Counted from the first letter of the stretch, positions 1 through 10,203 are shown. The stretch is DNA of 46,463 nucleotides from Sulfurimonas sp. (GCA_030247515.1 JAOTSA010000005.1:1-46463), one strand, 5' to 3'. A program made the numbers and translations. Notes: generated by a model not told the origin, from the letters alone.

Positions 1-174
1 AGTTTTTTTAACGCCATCTTCAACAACGTTACAGCTCTCAATATAACCTTTTTCAACTAAAATATTTGCCATAGCCTCAACACTCTTAGAGTGAACAAGT
101 GTAGTAGCATCTAGTCTTCTCATACCAGCATTACGAATACGTGTCAACGCATCCGATACTAAATCATTAATCAT
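1..174 (-). CDS. rpsH: 30S ribosomal protein S8 (uS8), N-terminal part, cut by window edge
   Basis: The reverse strand reads 58 codons beginning [18 protein letters not shown], the usual start of bacterial S8, which binds the central domain of 16S rRNA early in 30S assembly. The frame is open to base 1, so the C-terminal half lies outside the window. It is the last visible gene of the S10-spc cluster and follows rpsN by 46 bases, its normal place in the spc part. The call rests on the N-terminal signature and gene order. Confidence 0.95.
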   Translation of the reverse strand, partial: MINDLVSDALTRIRNAGMRRLDATTLVHSKSVEAMANILVEKGYIESCNVVEDGVKKT

Positions 175-220
175 TTTTTTCCTTTGCTAATCACTAGAAG
201 TTTCAAGCGGGGCGTAATGC

Positions 221-406
221 CTACCAGCTTGACTTTCTAACGCCTGGGATTAATCCCTCATTTGCCATTTTTCTAAAACATACACGACAGATTCCAAAGT
301 CACGGATAACAGAGTGTGGACGACCACAAATCTGACATCTTGTGTAACCACGTACTTTGAACTTTGGTTCTCTTGCCGCTTTAACAATCATCGACTTCTT
401 AGCCAT
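221..406 (-). CDS. rpsN: 30S ribosomal protein S14 type Z (uS14), zinc-binding
   Basis: A 61-residue protein of the short, zinc-binding S14 class. Cys24, Cys27, Cys40 and Cys43 form the CxxC...CxxC zinc site. S14 joins the head of the 30S subunit next to S3 and S10. The start codon overlaps the rplE stop by one base, which suggests translational coupling. The zinc-free form is about 100 residues, so length and cysteines both support type Z. Confidence 0.97.
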   Translation of the reverse strand: MAKKSMIVKAAREPKFKVRGYTRCQICGRPHSVIRDFGICRVCFRKMANEGLIPGVRKSSW

Positions 407-951
407 TAGTTGCTCCCTTTAGTAAAAGGCATGCCCATTTTTTCTAATAAAGTAAATGCTGCCTTGTCAGAATCAGCAGTCGTTACAACTGTGATATTCA
501 TACCATGAATCTGAGTGATTGAATCGTAACTAACCTCTGGGAAAATTAGTTGCTCTTGTAAACCAAAGTTGTAGTTACCACGACCATCAAAACCATTTCT
601 AGGAACTCCACGGAAATCTTTTACACGAGGAAGAGCGATAGAAACTAGACGATCAAAAAAGTTATACATCTTTTCACCACGAAGTGTTACACGAACACCA
701 ACTGGCATACCCTCACGAACTTTAAAGCCCGCAACTGATTTTTTAGCTATTACAGTACTTGCTTTTTGACCTGCAATCTTAGTAATAGTATCTTCAATGT
801 TTTGGATAAGCTTGTTGTCTTTCATTGCAAAACCAGTACCAACAGAGATGATAACTTTATCCAACGCAGGAATCTGCATAGGATTTTTAATCTCTAAGTC
901 TGCTTGTAATTCAGATTTTAAACCTAAATATTTTTCTTTTAAACGAGCCAT
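406..951 (-). CDS. rplE: 50S ribosomal protein L5 (uL5)
   Basis: A 181-residue L5, which binds 5S rRNA in the central protuberance. I placed the start at the ATG of [10 protein letters not shown] because a GGAGG ribosome-binding site lies about 12 bases upstream, inside the end of rplX, and because bacterial L5 normally starts this way. The frame stays open 12 codons further upstream to 987, but that stretch overlaps rplX and has no family similarity. The core includes [16 protein letters not shown] and a C-terminal GMPF motif typical of L5. Confidence 0.96.
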   Translation of the reverse strand: MARLKEKYLGLKSELQADLEIKNPMQIPALDKVIISVGTGFAMKDNKLIQNIEDTITKIAGQKASTVIAKKSVAGFKVREGMPVGVRVTLRGEKMYNFFDRLVSIALPRVKDFRGVPRNGFDGRGNYNFGLQEQLIFPEVSYDSITQIHGMNITVVTTADSDKAAFTLLEKMGMPFTKGSN

Positions 952-955
952 CTGC

Positions 956-1186
956 TTATGCCTCCACTTTACGAACATTTGAAACATCTATAGGCATCTC
1001 TTTATTGACATGTCCACCTTTAGTGTTATCTTCTGTAGGTTTGATAGCTTTCTTAGCAATTTTGCAACCCTCAACTATTACCTTATTTTTCTTTGGTAAT
1101 ACTGCAAGTACAGTAGCTTTTGTTCCGCGATCATCTCCAGCGATAATTTCTACAGTATCGCCTTTTTTGAAATTAAATTTTGCCAT
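956..1186 (-). CDS. rplX: 50S ribosomal protein L24 (uL24)
   Basis: A 76-residue L24 with the N-terminal KOW motif ([20 protein letters not shown]). It helps start 50S assembly by binding the 5' domain of 23S rRNA. The ATG at 1186 overlaps the rplN stop as TGATG. A GTG codon directly before it would add one residue and is less likely. It ends four bases before rplE. Its length matches short bacterial L24 proteins. Confidence 0.96.
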   Translation of the reverse strand: MAKFNFKKGDTVEIIAGDDRGTKATVLAVLPKKNKVIVEGCKIAKKAIKPTEDNTKGGHVNKEMPIDVSNVRKVEA

Positions 1187-1554
1187 CACACAACCTCCGG
1201 CGCAAGAGATACGATTTTCATGAAACCGCTATAACGTACTTCACGAGCGATTGGTCCGAAAATACGAGTACCTACTGGCTCTCTCTTGTCATCAAGTATA
1301 ACAGCTGCATTATCGTCAAAACGAATTAAAGAGCCGTTTTCACGGTGAATCTCTTTACTTGTTCTAACAACAACAGCTTTTACAACTTTACCTTTTTTAA
1401 CTTTAGCAGTTGGTGTCGCTTTTTTTACAGAAGCGATAATAACATCACCAACCTGTGCATAACGACGCTTAGAACCGCCAAGTACCTTAATACACATAAC
1501 TTCCTTTGCACCTGTATTATCAGCTACATTGAGACGAGTAAACGCTTGGATCAT
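1186..1554 (-). CDS. rplN: 50S ribosomal protein L14 (uL14)
   Basis: A 122-residue L14 beginning [20 protein letters not shown], a strongly conserved family start. It sits at the subunit interface and helps form the bridge to the 30S subunit. One-base overlaps with rpsQ upstream and rplX downstream point to coupled translation within the cluster. Length is exactly that usual for the family. Confidence 0.98.
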   Translation of the reverse strand: MIQAFTRLNVADNTGAKEVMCIKVLGGSKRRYAQVGDVIIASVKKATPTAKVKKGKVVKAVVVRTSKEIHRENGSLIRFDDNAAVILDDKREPVGTRIFGPIAREVRYSGFMKIVSLAPEVV

Positions 1555-1802
1555 TATTTAGCTCCTAGTATTACTGTTTTAAGTCTATATGATTTAGTCT
1601 TAGAAAGTGGGCGACACTCGACTGCAACAATCTGATCACCTACTTTTAACTCATTACGCTCATCATGTACTAAGTACTTCTTGAAGCGTTTTACAACTTT
1701 ATGGTAACGAGGGTGCATTACACGGCGTTCAACAACAACACTTGCTGTTTTGTCGCCTGAAATTTTCACTACATTACCTTGAATTTCACGTTTATGTGTC
1801 AT
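1554..1802 (-). CDS. rpsQ: 30S ribosomal protein S17 (uS17)
   Basis: An 82-residue S17 with the family core [27 protein letters not shown] and a basic C-terminal tail. It binds 16S rRNA directly in early 30S assembly through an OB fold. The stop overlaps the rplN start by one base and rpmC ends nine bases upstream. Order rpmC-rpsQ-rplN is the standard one across bacteria. Confidence 0.97.
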   Translation of the reverse strand: MTHKREIQGNVVKISGDKTASVVVERRVMHPRYHKVVKRFKKYLVHDERNELKVGDQIVAVECRPLSKTKSYRLKTVILGAK

Positions 1803-1811
1803 TGCCAGCCC

Positions 1812-1997
1812 CTATTTCGCTGCACTAAGTGCAGTGTTGATTCTAGCAACATCTTTTTTAGCGATACGAAGTTCGCTAGTGTTTTGTAGTTGCATCATCT
1901 GTCTTTTAATTTTTAGAGTAAAGAGCTGAGTCTTTTTCTCTTTTAGCATTGCCTGAAGCTCTGCTACGTTTTTATCTGCTAAATCAGAATATTTCAT
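1812..1997 (-). CDS. rpmC: 50S ribosomal protein L29 (uL29)
   Basis: A 61-residue helical protein with the L29 pattern: an N-terminal [18 protein letters not shown] helix and a second helix with [13 protein letters not shown]. It lies near the peptide exit tunnel, close to the binding site of trigger factor and the signal recognition particle. Its start lies inside the last codons of rplP (14-base overlap), so translation is probably coupled. Confidence 0.96.
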   Translation of the reverse strand: MKYSDLADKNVAELQAMLKEKKTQLFTLKIKRQMMQLQNTSELRIAKKDVARINTALSAAK

Positions 1998-2409
1998 TGC
2001 TCATCTCCGCAGTAATAATTTTCGTTTTGAAAGGAAGTTTGTGCATAGCAAGAGTTAATGCTTCACGAGCAAGCTCTTCTGGTACACCAGCCATTTCAAA
2101 TATGATACGACCTGGCTTAATATTCATAACCCACTGATCAACTGAACCTTTACCTTTACCCATACGAGTTTCTAAAGGCTTAGCAGTTAACGGCTTAGCA
2201 GGGAATACACGAATCCAAATCTTACCACTTCTTTTAATGTGACGAGTAGCTGAAATACGAGCCGACTCAATCTGACGAGAGTTAATACGACCTGCTTCAG
2301 TTGCTTTTAAAGCAATATCACCAAATGCAAGTGAAAAACCCGAACGAGCGTAACCACGGTTACGACCTTTCATCATTTTACGATATTTCGTTCTTTTAGG
2401 CATCAGCAT
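1984..2409 (-). CDS. rplP: 50S ribosomal protein L16 (uL16)
   Basis: A 141-residue L16, starting [12 protein letters not shown] as in most bacteria. It organises the A-site region of the 50S subunit. The first ATG was kept, since the [11 protein letters not shown] form is family-typical; a second ATG lies two codons in. It starts two bases after the rpsC stop and overlaps rpmC at its end. Confidence 0.97.
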   Translation of the reverse strand: MLMPKRTKYRKMMKGRNRGYARSGFSLAFGDIALKATEAGRINSRQIESARISATRHIKRSGKIWIRVFPAKPLTAKPLETRMGKGKGSVDQWVMNIKPGRIIFEMAGVPEELAREALTLAMHKLPFKTKIITAEMSNEIF

Positions 2410-2411
2410 GA

Positions 2412-3131
2412 TTATTCAGCCTTTCCGCTATTTTCGCGTTTTGGAGCACGTTTTGGACGGCGTGCTTCTTGTTTTTCTTCTTTTGCTTCCGCTGGAATAC
2501 CTTTTGTGAGAACTTCACCTTTGAATATCCAAACTTTTACACCGATACAACCATAAGTTGTGTGTGCTTCAGCAAAACCGTAATCTATTTTTGCACGAAG
2601 AGTATGAAGTGGAACACGTCCCTCTAAATACCATTCAGTACGAGCCATTTCAGCTCCGCCAAGACGACCGCTTACAGATACCTTGATACCTTTAGCTCCG
2701 CCTCTTTGTGCATTTTGCATAACTTTTTTCATTGCACGTCTAAATGCAACACGGCGTTCTAGCTGTGTAGCAACGTTTTCAGCAACAAGTTGTGCAGAAA
2801 TCTGAGCTTTTTTCTCTTCTTTGATATTTACTGATAATGGTTTTCCAACAAGTGCTTGAAGAGTATCTTTAAGCTTCTCAATATCTGAACCTTTTTTACC
2901 AATAATAATACCAGGGCGTGCAGCAATAATAGTTACACGAAGTCTTTTTGCAGTTCTTTCTATAACGATGTTAGAAACACCAGCATAGTAAAGCTCTTTT
3001 TTCAAATATGTACGAATCTTGTGATCTTCACCTAATGAGACTGCAGCAGTCTTAAAGTTAGGAAACCATCTGCTTTCCCAGTTGCGATTGATACCAAGAC
3101 GTAAACCAATAGGATTAACTTTTTGTCCCAT
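2412..3131 (-). CDS. rpsC: 30S ribosomal protein S3 (uS3)
   Basis: A 239-residue S3. Near residues 60-80 is the type II KH motif ([15 protein letters not shown]), and the C-terminal domain carries the [23 protein letters not shown] signature region. The protein ends in a charged Lys/Arg/Glu tail of about 25 residues, which varies between species. S3 shapes the mRNA entry channel and helps helicase activity of the ribosome. One base separates it from rplV. Confidence 0.97.
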   Translation of the reverse strand: MGQKVNPIGLRLGINRNWESRWFPNFKTAAVSLGEDHKIRTYLKKELYYAGVSNIVIERTAKRLRVTIIAARPGIIIGKKGSDIEKLKDTLQALVGKPLSVNIKEEKKAQISAQLVAENVATQLERRVAFRRAMKKVMQNAQRGGAKGIKVSVSGRLGGAEMARTEWYLEGRVPLHTLRAKIDYGFAEAHTTYGCIGVKVWIFKGEVLTKGIPAEAKEEKQEARRPKRAPKRENSGKAE

Positions 3132-3132
3132 A

Positions 3133-3450
3133 CTATTTACCCTCTACTTCTACTAAAATATGCGCTGTCGGCTTTCTAATACCTGAAGCCATACCACGAG
3201 CACGTGGACGGAATCTCTTTAGTACTGGACCGTTATCAACACGGCAAGATGTCACAACACATTCACTAGCTTCATTACCACTGTTTGCAACTGCTGATGC
3301 AACTACTTTTGCGATAATTTTTGCTGCTTTGTTTGGTGTAAACTCTAAAGCTGCCAATGCTAGCTCAGCGTTCATACCTTGAATCTCTCTCGCAATAAGA
3401 CGAGATTTTGTTGGTGAAACACGGATAAATTTTAATAATGCTCTAGCCAT
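3133..3450 (-). CDS. rplV: 50S ribosomal protein L22 (uL22)
   Basis: A 105-residue L22 starting [25 protein letters not shown]. The long hairpin that lines the peptide exit tunnel corresponds to the segment [20 protein letters not shown]. Some macrolide resistance mutations in other bacteria map to this hairpin; nothing unusual is seen here. It lies between rpsS and rpsC with gaps of one or two bases. Confidence 0.97.
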   Translation of the reverse strand: MARALLKFIRVSPTKSRLIAREIQGMNAELALAALEFTPNKAAKIIAKVVASAVANSGNEASECVVTSCRVDNGPVLKRFRPRARGMASGIRKPTAHILVEVEGK

Positions 3451-3452
3451 GA

Positions 3453-3728
3453 TTACCCTTTCTTCTGCACAGAGCCCTTATGGCCCTTGAATGTACGAGT
3501 TGGTGCGAATTCACCTAATTTATAACCAATATGGTTCTCTGAAACAAATACAGGAACAAATTTGCGACCATCATGAACGTTTAAAGTTAAGCCAACCATC
3601 TCTGGTAAAACCATACTTCTGCGAGACCAAGTTTTGATAGGTTTTTTAGAACCTTCTGCCTTAGCTGCAACTACTTTTTTCATTAAATGATCATCAACAA
3701 ATGGACCTTTTTTTACACTTCTTGCCAT
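3453..3728 (-). CDS. rpsS: 30S ribosomal protein S19 (uS19)
   Basis: A 91-residue S19 with the start [19 protein letters not shown] and the core [18 protein letters not shown], both diagnostic. It sits in the 30S head next to S13 and contacts the A-site tRNA region. Four bases separate it from rplB. Length and sequence are normal. Confidence 0.98.
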   Translation of the reverse strand: MARSVKKGPFVDDHLMKKVVAAKAEGSKKPIKTWSRRSMVLPEMVGLTLNVHDGRKFVPVFVSENHIGYKLGEFAPTRTFKGHKGSVQKKG

Positions 3729-3732
3729 TTAA

Positions 3733-4572
3733 CTACCTCTTCGGATTAGATTTACGGCGAGTAATAATAAGTTTATCACTTGCTTTTTTACGACGAGTTT
3801 TAGAACCCTTCGTTGGTTTACCCCATGGAGTAACCGGATGACGACCTGAATTCGTTTTACCTTCACCACCACCGTGCGGGTGATCGATTGGGTTCATTGC
3901 AGAACCACGAGTTTGAGGACGGATACCCATATGGCGTGTACGACCTGCTTTACCAAGAACGATATTGATGTACTCTTCGTTACCGACGATTCCAACTGTT
4001 GCCATACACTCACCAAGCACTAAACGCATCTCAGAAGAAGGCATACGAAGTGAAACGTATTTGCCATCACGACCCATAATTTGAGCAGAAGTTCCAGCTG
4101 AACGAACAAGTTGTCCGCCTTTGCCAATCTTAAGTTCAATATTATGAACAGACGTACCTACAGGGATGTTCATCAGCTTCATTGCGTTACCTGGTTTAAT
4201 GTCAACGTTGTTTGCATCTGCAATAACAGTATCTCCAACGTTTAAACCTTTTGGTAAAAGAATGTATCTTTTGTCACCATCAACATAAGTAACTAATGCA
4301 ATACGGCAGTTACGATATGGATCGTACTCTACTGTAGAGATTTTTCCTGCAATACCAAACTTATCTCTTTTGAAGTCGATAATACGGTAAAGTTTTTTAG
4401 CACCTGCTTCTTTATGACGAGATGTAATACGTCCGTTGTTGTTTCTTCCTGCTGCTGCTGGAAGTTTAACAAGCAATGAACGAACACTTGCCTTAGAAGT
4501 AATATCACTGTTTTCTACGTTCGTATAAAAACGACGAGACGGGGTTATTGGTCTATAAGTTTTTATTGCCAT
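3733..4572 (-). CDS. rplB: 50S ribosomal protein L2 (uL2)
   Basis: A 279-residue L2, one of the most conserved ribosomal proteins, placed near the peptidyl transferase centre. The C-terminal segment [15 protein letters not shown] contains the conserved histidine thought to matter for peptidyl transferase function in Escherichia coli. The SH3-like and OB-fold domains are full length. It is followed by rpsS and preceded by rplW with one base between. Confidence 0.98.
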   Translation of the reverse strand: MAIKTYRPITPSRRFYTNVENSDITSKASVRSLLVKLPAAAGRNNNGRITSRHKEAGAKKLYRIIDFKRDKFGIAGKISTVEYDPYRNCRIALVTYVDGDKRYILLPKGLNVGDTVIADANNVDIKPGNAMKLMNIPVGTSVHNIELKIGKGGQLVRSAGTSAQIMGRDGKYVSLRMPSSEMRLVLGECMATVGIVGNEEYINIVLGKAGRTRHMGIRPQTRGSAMNPIDHPHGGGEGKTNSGRHPVTPWGKPTKGSKTRRKKASDKLIITRRKSNPKR

Positions 4573-4573
4573 C

Positions 4574-4855
4574 TTATACCGCCAAACTTTCTATTTGTGC
4601 ACCTTCTGGTAATTTCACATAAAACTTTTTGAAGTCATTTTGTTTACCAGTCATGCCACGGAATTTTTTAGTTTTTCCGTCTTGATTTAGTGAGTTAATT
4701 CTTGTTGGAATAATTCCAAAATACTCACGAAAAACCTCTTTAAGACCAGTTTTACTCATACGAGGAGAAGTTTGCACAACGATGATTCCATCCTCTTGCA
4801 TACCTAAAGTCTTCTCTGTATAGAGTATAGATTTGATATCTGTAATATCTGCCAT
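4574..4855 (-). CDS. rplW: 50S ribosomal protein L23 (uL23)
   Basis: A 93-residue L23, located at the tunnel exit where trigger factor and the signal recognition particle dock. It starts [20 protein letters not shown] and has the family segment (R)[15 protein letters not shown]. It directly abuts the rplD stop with no spacer. The sequence is more divergent than its neighbours, as is usual for L23, but gene order leaves little doubt. Confidence 0.95.
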   Translation of the reverse strand: MADITDIKSILYTEKTLGMQEDGIIVVQTSPRMSKTGLKEVFREYFGIIPTRINSLNQDGKTKKFRGMTGKQNDFKKFYVKLPEGAQIESLAV

Positions 4856-5470
4856 TTACTTAGCCTCCCCTACAAGATTTTCCCATACTGCTTTTTCGAT
4901 CACAAGTGAACGATAGTTTGCAGCTAAATAAGCATTTAATTCATTTTCTTCAATCACATATGTGCTTGAGATGTTTTGAAATGCTAAATAAGTTTGTTCA
5001 TCTAAAACAGTTTTTACAAAAAGAGTATCTCTTTGGTTTAATGCTTTAAACATTGCTACAGCATCTTTTGTTTTACCTGATGCTATTTCAATGCTATCAA
5101 CGATAAATAAACTACCTTTGTTTGCATGCTCATTCAAAGCAAAGTTAAGAGCAAGTTTTTTCTGCTTCTTATTTACTTTAAGATCATAGTTGCGGTTGTT
5201 TTTAGGACCAAACGCTTTACCACCGCCGACAAATGTCGGAGCACGTTTAGAACCAGCACGACCACGACCGCCACCTTTTTGAGCCCATGGCTTCTTGCCA
5301 CCACCTCTGACCTCTGCACGTGTTAAAGCAGATGCAGTGTTTGCTCTCATTGCTGCTTGTGCAGACTTAACATAGAGATACAGGTTATGAGGATTGATAC
5401 CAGAAAAACTCTCTGGTAAAGCTAACTCAGAAGCTTTTTCCATTTTTTCATTTAGAACTATTGCGCTCAT
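4856..5470 (-). CDS. rplD: 50S ribosomal protein L4 (uL4)
   Basis: A 204-residue L4 with the long basic, Gly-rich tunnel loop ([20 protein letters not shown]). L4 assembles early on 23S rRNA. In Escherichia coli it also represses its own operon, but the structure needed for that was not looked for in detail here. The start overlaps the rplC stop by one base. Confidence 0.97.
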   Translation of the reverse strand: MSAIVLNEKMEKASELALPESFSGINPHNLYLYVKSAQAAMRANTASALTRAEVRGGGKKPWAQKGGGRGRAGSKRAPTFVGGGKAFGPKNNRNYDLKVNKKQKKLALNFALNEHANKGSLFIVDSIEIASGKTKDAVAMFKALNQRDTLFVKTVLDEQTYLAFQNISSTYVIEENELNAYLAANYRSLVIEKAVWENLVGEAK

Positions 5471-6045
5471 TATCTAGCTACCTTTATACGACCCAAAGAA
5501 CCATTTGCTCCAGATACTGAACCAACAACCGCAACGATTTTGTTCTCAGCATCAAAAGATAAAATTTCGTTCTTCACGCTATTTTGTGTATTTCCATATT
5601 GTCCAGGCATTTTCTTGCCTTTCATGACACGACCTGGCCACTCTTTTTGACCGATAGAACCTGTTCTACGACCAAATCTATGACCATGCTCTGCAGGACC
5701 GCCGCTAAAATTCCAACGCTTCATTGCGCCAGTAAAACCACGACCTTTTGTATTGAAAGTAGCTTTAACAACTTTAGCTTCTGAAAGTGGAGTTAAATCC
5801 AAATCACCAGCTTCACTGTTTGCTACTTCTAATGTAACAAAACGATTGAATTCAGAAGAAATACTATATTTCTTTTGCTGACCTTCAATTGACTTGTTCA
5901 TTTTCTTACCGCTATCGTAAGCTACAATTGCAACACCCTCGTTTACTTCACATACCTTTGCATTGAGAACTCTTAAAAGAGTAACTGGTTTGCTTGGAAC
6001 TGTGATAGTACGGCTCATACCGATTTTTTCAACAATATATTCCAC
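5470..6045 (-). CDS. rplC: 50S ribosomal protein L3 (uL3)
   Basis: A 191-residue L3, an early 50S assembly protein whose loop reaches toward the peptidyl transferase centre. The segments [20 protein letters not shown] and [20 protein letters not shown] cover the conserved loop. At the place where E. coli L3 has a methylated Gln (NQTPG), this protein reads KEWPG, as in many non-enterobacterial L3 proteins. It lies ten bases after rpsJ. Confidence 0.97.
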   Translation of the reverse strand: MEYIVEKIGMSRTITVPSKPVTLLRVLNAKVCEVNEGVAIVAYDSGKKMNKSIEGQQKKYSISSEFNRFVTLEVANSEAGDLDLTPLSEAKVVKATFNTKGRGFTGAMKRWNFSGGPAEHGHRFGRRTGSIGQKEWPGRVMKGKKMPGQYGNTQNSVKNEILSFDAENKIVAVVGSVSGANGSLGRIKVAR

Positions 6046-6055
6046 GATGACCTCC

Positions 6056-6367
6056 TTACTTATCCATAGAGCGAACTTCTACATCCACTTCCGGTGCAAG
6101 ATCGAGCTTCATTAAAGAGTCAACAGTTTCTGGCGTAGCCGATACGATGTCGATAACTCTAGCATGCATACGAATTTCAAACTGCTCACGAGAACTTTTG
6201 TTAACGTGTGGAGATTTGATAACTGTATATTTACGAATCTTTGTTGGTAAAGGTATCGGACCACGAATAGCAGCTCCTGTACGCTTAACAGCCTCTACGA
6301 TTGATGCTACAGATCTATCAAGTACACGATGATCATAAGCTTTCAATTTTAAACGAATTTTTTCCAT
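6056..6367 (-). CDS. rpsJ: 30S ribosomal protein S10 (uS10), first gene of the cluster
   Basis: A 103-residue S10 with the signature [25 protein letters not shown]. It belongs to the 30S head and in many bacteria is also the NusE transcription factor. It is the first gene of the S10-spc cluster. An AAGGA ribosome-binding site lies a few bases before the ATG, and the promoter is at 6422-6450. Confidence 0.98.
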   Translation of the reverse strand: MEKIRLKLKAYDHRVLDRSVASIVEAVKRTGAAIRGPIPLPTKIRKYTVIKSPHVNKSSREQFEIRMHARVIDIVSATPETVDSLMKLDLAPEVDVEVRSMDK

Positions 6368-6388
6368 GTTTTTCCTTCTAAAGAACTC

Positions 6389-6405
6389 GTCAGGTCTAGC
6401 CTAAC
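6389..6405 (-). promoter_or_regulatory. Small hairpin in the rpsJ leader
   Basis: On the reverse strand GTTAGG and CCTGAC can pair across a five-base loop (one G-U pair). It sits between the predicted transcription start and the rpsJ ribosome-binding site. It may be a simple leader hairpin; no regulatory role is shown by the sequence. Confidence 0.3.
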
Positions 6406-6421
6406 TATGTAAGGGAGCGGA

Positions 6422-6450
6422 ATTGTACCCAAACCCACTTTATTATTCAA
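6422..6450 (-). promoter_or_regulatory. Promoter of the S10-spc ribosomal cluster
   Basis: On the reverse strand a TTGAAT -35 (6445-6450) and a TACAAT -10 (6422-6427) are separated by exactly 17 bases. They lie about 55 bases before the rpsJ start, and no other ribosomal gene is upstream. This is one of the few promoters in the window with a recognisable -35, in keeping with high expression. Confidence 0.75.
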
Positions 6451-6510
6451 GGATTTAGGACGTAAAATCTGAAATTTATCAAAATTTATTTCCTTTTAAT
6501 AAGGAAATGA

Positions 6511-6516
6511 TAAAAT
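6511..6516 (+). promoter_or_regulatory. -10 box giving a probable leaderless mRNA for the ATPase gene
   Basis: TAAAAT ends six bases before the ATG at 6523, so transcription would start at or next to the start codon. No ribosome-binding site lies between. Just upstream is a 7-bp inverted repeat (TTTCCTT/AAGGAAA, 6489-6507) overlapping the -35 area, which could be an operator. The same geometry occurs at 28363, 33075 and 42380. Confidence 0.5.
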
Positions 6517-6522
6517 TGCAAC

Positions 6523-7587
6523 ATGGAAATTTTACTTGAAGAGTTATATAAAACCGATATCAGTTTGGAGAAATTCCACTTTAGAAAACTATTTTTGGAA
6601 GATAAAAGCTACCAAATCAATGGTATAACGCAAAGCGGAAAGACAAAGGTTGTAAAAAACTACCTTTTGGGTCTTAAAAAAAGCAGTTATCTCTATATTG
6701 ATTGCAATGATTTGCGGATTGAGAAAGATGGGCTAAGTGAGATTTTAGATGCGTTTTGCACAAAGTATATGATTAAAACGCTTGTTCTTGACAACTACTC
6801 TCCTAATATAAAGGTCATCAATGTTGAGCAACTTATACTCTGCTGTGAAACGCATTATGAATTTGGCTTCTTGACAACACTCAAACTCTATCCACTTGAC
6901 TATGAGGAGTTTTTAGCTTATGAACACAAATATGACTCCACTGCACTCAACCACTTTTTCAAACTTGGCGGTTTTCCCTCCATGCACAAAATCAGCTCTG
7001 ATGAACGTGCGCTATATCTGCAAAAAATGCTCAAAAATACTCTAAATGGCATCGAGCTTGACATCTTGGTCTTTTGTACAAAAATGATGGCACAAAAGAT
7101 ATCGCCCTACTCTATCTATGAACGGCTCAAGCAAACACAAAAAATATCAAAAGACAAACTTTACGCTGCTTTTGATGCACTTAGTGCAAAAGGGTATATT
7201 CATCAACTTTTAAAAGTTAATCATCCAAAAGCGGTAAGAAAAATCTATCTTTGTGATATCTCTTTAAAATCTGCACTAACAATAGAAAAGCAGTTTAGCA
7301 AACTCTTTGAAAATATGATTTATCTGGAACTTTTGAAATCAGGCAAAAACCTCTTTTACGATGATGGGGTTGATTTTTATCTGCCATCTCATGACGAAAT
7401 TATCTTGGGAATGCCTTTTGCAGATGAGAGAACGCTCTTTAAAAAGATGGAAAATATGGAGGCATTTTTGTTTACGTACCAGATAAAAAAGGTGACTGTT
7501 GTTACTATGAGTACAGAGGGAAGTATGAGCCATCCGCTCTCGCTTGTGGAGATGGTTCCTTTTGATATTTGGGCGTTGGGGGATTGA
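6523..7587 (+). CDS. ATP-binding protein of the AAA_14/DUF4143 type
   Basis: A 354-residue protein with a Walker A motif GITQSGKT at residues 34-41. The Walker B region is weak (TLVLDNYSPN). The segment FLTTLKLYPLDYEEFLAYE followed by a Gly-Gly-Phe-Pro motif near residue 150 matches the layout of AAA_14 ATPases, and the C-terminal half has the position and style of a DUF4143 domain. The cellular role of this family is poorly known. The start is probably leaderless. The end overlaps the longest rnhB reading frame and lies one base before the chosen rnhB start, so the two are likely co-transcribed. Confidence 0.7.
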   Translation: MEILLEELYKTDISLEKFHFRKLFLEDKSYQINGITQSGKTKVVKNYLLGLKKSSYLYIDCNDLRIEKDGLSEILDAFCTKYMIKTLVLDNYSPNIKVINVEQLILCCETHYEFGFLTTLKLYPLDYEEFLAYEHKYDSTALNHFFKLGGFPSMHKISSDERALYLQKMLKNTLNGIELDILVFCTKMMAQKISPYSIYERLKQTQKISKDKLYAAFDALSAKGYIHQLLKVNHPKAVRKIYLCDISLKSALTIEKQFSKLFENMIYLELLKSGKNLFYDDGVDFYLPSHDEIILGMPFADERTLFKKMENMEAFLFTYQIKKVTVVTMSTEGSMSHPLSLVEMVPFDIWALGD

Positions 7588-7588
7588 A

Positions 7589-8152
7589 GTGGATAAATTT
7601 GGAAAAATGTGCGGTATAGATGAGGCAGGGCGGGGTCCGCTTGCGGGGGATTTGGTAATGGCGGGGTGTGTTTTGCATAAACATGTAGAGGGGCTTAATG
7701 ACTCCAAAAAACTCACGCCAAAAAAAAGAGAATTTCTCTATGGGCAAATCGTTCAAAATGCAGCATATCATGTAGTGAAGTTTTCTGCAAAAGAGATAGA
7801 TGATAATGGGATATCGCTTTGTCTGAAAAGAGGGCTTGAGGAGATTATGAAAAATCTTGTTTCTACAGAATATCTTTTTGATGGAAATACAAGCTTTGGC
7901 GTACGTGGACTTACAACAATGGTGCAAGCTGATGGCAAAGTGGCAGAGGTAAGTGCCGCTTCTATCATTGCAAAAGTGACGCACGACAGAGATATCATGG
8001 AACTCGCAAAAAAATACCCAGAGTATGGGTTTGAAAAACATAAAGGGTATGGAACCGCACTTCATATAGAGATGATAAAGAAGTACGGCTACTCAGAAGT
8101 GCATAGAAAAAGCTATAAAGTCAAAGCGTTAGAAAAAACGCTCTTTGACTAA
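7589..8152 (+). CDS. rnhB: Ribonuclease HII
   Basis: A 187-residue enzyme that cuts RNA in RNA-DNA hybrids and removes single ribonucleotides from DNA. The four catalytic acids are visible: Asp11 and Glu12 in GIDEAGRG, Asp98 in FDGN and Asp115 in QADGK. The NDSKKL and KHKGYGT motifs are also present. I chose the GTG at 7589 because a GGGGGA stretch lies just upstream. The ATG at 7607 ([10 protein letters not shown], 181 residues) is a fair alternative, while the frame further upstream overlaps the ATPase gene. Its stop overlaps that of the convergent chemoreceptor gene. Confidence 0.93.
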   Translation: MDKFGKMCGIDEAGRGPLAGDLVMAGCVLHKHVEGLNDSKKLTPKKREFLYGQIVQNAAYHVVKFSAKEIDDNGISLCLKRGLEEIMKNLVSTEYLFDGNTSFGVRGLTTMVQADGKVAEVSAASIIAKVTHDRDIMELAKKYPEYGFEKHKGYGTALHIEMIKKYGYSEVHRKSYKVKALEKTLFD

Positions 8153-10140
8153 AACTTTTTGGAGTTGACCTCTTGAAGTGTCTTTTGCGACATGTTGTCT
8201 AACTCCACTGCAATTGCCTCTATCTCATTGACATAGCGTGCGTTACTTGAAGTTGTTTTGTCGATTTCAATGATAGCATCTGTTGCGTCGTTGATATCAC
8301 TCACTCTCTCCTGCATATCTTCTCCTATCTCAAGAACGGCTTGTGAGAGTGTTTCTATGCTAACGTTTATCTCATGAAGGCTCTTTTGCGTGTTTTCTGC
8401 AAGTTTGCGTACCTCATCTGCGACAACTGCAAAACCACGTCCATGCTCTCCTGCACGTGCCGCTTCTATGGCAGCGTTAAGTGCAAGGAGGTTTGTCTGG
8501 TCTGCAATATCTGAGATGACACTGACAACATGTTTGATATCGGAGGATTGTGCCGCAACTTGTTTTGTTTTTTGGGAAACCTCAACGATAGCGTTGTTAG
8601 TATCTTCCATAACACGTGTTAGCTCTTGAAGTCTTCTTGCCTGTTTTGCCGATTCGCTGTTTAAAAACTGCATCTTCTCTTTAAGCACTAATGATTTTTC
8701 GGAGAGCTGATTTGCACTGCCGCTTGACTGGCGTAACATGTATGCGATAGTATCGCCGACACTGTTAAGTGCCCCAGCAACTTTACCGTTGTCATTGGAG
8801 ATTCTTGCTGTAAAATCTGACCGCTCAAAAGTACTCATTGTTGCAACAAGTTCATTTAGGTCTTGACAGATGTTTTGTTGCAATGAAACAAGCATTTTGT
8901 TGATATTTACTTTAAGCTCTTCAAGTGCTTCATTGTTTGTATTGCACTCTACATTTTGGTTGAGATGTCCCTTGTCAATAGCAATGACAACACGTTTTAC
9001 ACCCTCAATCATCATTCTATCGTTCTCTATATTTTTGCGTGTTTTTACGATATTTTCATCTACTATTTTTGACATAATCGCTATCTCATCATCGCCATGA
9101 ATCTCAATGAGTTTTGCTTGTGAACTCTCTTTGTTGAGATATCTAAAAAACTCTAAAAGTCCTTTTTCAAACTCGCCCAAAGGCGTAAGAAGCACTTTTT
9201 TCATCGCTAAAAGTATTGTAGCTGTAAGTACAACAATCAAAACAACGATTAAAGCCAAAGCACTATTTATCATACTGCTTGCTTGGTTGATGGTAGCGTC
9301 CACATCGCTTCTGTTTGCACCTAAAAGATAGAGACCAATAGCCTTGCCTTCAAAATCTTTTATCTCTGCAAATGAGTAAAAATAGTTATCATCAAGCAGA
9401 TATCCCTGCGCTAAAAGCTTCTCTATCTCTATTTTCTTTGCATCTGCAAAAAATTTATCATCCACTGTTTTTTGGCTTAGTATGTACCCACTGACACTTT
9501 TAGTCGTATCTGCCAACTTTGCAAGATGCACCAGTTTTTGATCCATAAGCACCAAAAGATTCTCTTTTTCAGCGTGAAACTGTTTGACAACCGACTCAAA
9601 TGCTTGCATAAACTCTAGCGAACCGACATACACACCATCTTTTAGCACTGGAGCTATCCCTCTGATAGTAAGTCCTGCTTGTCCTACTTCTATGGCATGC
9701 ATAGCTTTTTTTTGCTCTTTTACCTTGTTTATAGTCTGGCGAAAACTTTTTAAGTCATCTCCAAATTTCTCTGGTTCCCATGACCTTAAAAAAGATTTGA
9801 TATCTTTATCATGGATATGAAGTTTGATATTTTTGAAGTTCGTCTCATTTTTATACTTTTGACCAATCTTCTCAATTGAGGCAATAGCAAGTTTTCTATC
9901 ATTTTCACTCAATGCCTCTGCAATATTTGAGTCGTTTGCGATTGCTATTGCATTTGTCACACCAACATCAAACTTTGCACCCATTCTATCTTGAATCTTT
10001 GAGGCAAGTGAAGTCTGAATCGTCTTGTAGGTGTTCTCAATAATTTGGGATTTGAAGTAGTTTAAAACAAAAAAACCACCTAAAAGCAACACAAACGATA
10101 TAGCAGTGATAAGAATCGTTATCTTTTTTCCAACTGTCAT
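8149..10140 (-). CDS. Methyl-accepting chemotaxis protein
   Basis: A 663-residue chemoreceptor. It has an N-terminal membrane helix (about residues 7-29), a periplasmic sensor of about 260 residues that could be a dCache-like fold, a second membrane helix near 290-313, a long linker in the HAMP position, and a cytoplasmic signalling domain. The hairpin tip includes [20 protein letters not shown] and [14 protein letters not shown], the CheA/CheW contact site. There is no C-terminal CheR pentapeptide; the protein ends QEVNSKKF. An AAAGGG ribosome-binding site precedes the ATG. The ligand cannot be told from the sequence. It lies downstream of the porin gene on the same strand and may share its transcript. 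Confidence 0.93.
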   Translation of the reverse strand: MTVGKKITILITAISFVLLLGGFFVLNYFKSQIIENTYKTIQTSLASKIQDRMGAKFDVGVTNAIAIANDSNIAEALSENDRKLAIASIEKIGQKYKNETNFKNIKLHIHDKDIKSFLRSWEPEKFGDDLKSFRQTINKVKEQKKAMHAIEVGQAGLTIRGIAPVLKDGVYVGSLEFMQAFESVVKQFHAEKENLLVLMDQKLVHLAKLADTTKSVSGYILSQKTVDDKFFADAKKIEIEKLLAQGYLLDDNYFYSFAEIKDFEGKAIGLYLLGANRSDVDATINQASSMINSALALIVVLIVVLTATILLAMKKVLLTPLGEFEKGLLEFFRYLNKESSQAKLIEIHGDDEIAIMSKIVDENIVKTRKNIENDRMMIEGVKRVVIAIDKGHLNQNVECNTNNEALEELKVNINKMLVSLQQNICQDLNELVATMSTFERSDFTARISNDNGKVAGALNSVGDTIAYMLRQSSGSANQLSEKSLVLKEKMQFLNSESAKQARRLQELTRVMEDTNNAIVEVSQKTKQVAAQSSDIKHVVSVISDIADQTNLLALNAAIEAARAGEHGRGFAVVADEVRKLAENTQKSLHEINVSIETLSQAVLEIGEDMQERVSDINDATDAIIEIDKTTSSNARYVNEIEAIAVELDNMSQKTLQEVNSKKF

Positions 10141-10143
10141 TTT

Positions 10144-10188
10144 TTACCCTTTACTTTTTTTAAAGAGATAGTTTATCTCAAAATCGTT
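10144..10188 (-). pseudogene. Remnant tail of a second porin gene
   Basis: Between the porin stop and the chemoreceptor start, the reverse strand reads N-D-F-E-I-N-Y-L-F-K-K-S-K-G-stop. The seven residues FEINYLF are the same as the last seven of the intact porin at 10204. The two 21-base stretches encoding them agree at 17 positions, and both are followed by a similar A-rich tail with GGGTAAAAA. This looks like the 3' end of a paralogous porin left after deletion between tandem copies. It is short, so chance similarity is not fully excluded. Confidence 0.5.
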
Positions 10189-10203
10189 ATTTTTACCCTT
10201 TTC

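Noticed and set aside
952-987. Longer N-terminus for ribosomal protein L5 starting at 987
   Set aside because: It overlaps rplX, has no family similarity, and the internal ATG at 951 has a proper ribosome-binding site.
10165-10179. Hairpin GAGATA-GTT-TATCTC as a terminator after the porin
   Set aside because: The stem is short, the T run is poor, and the sequence is better explained as the remnant end of a second porin gene.
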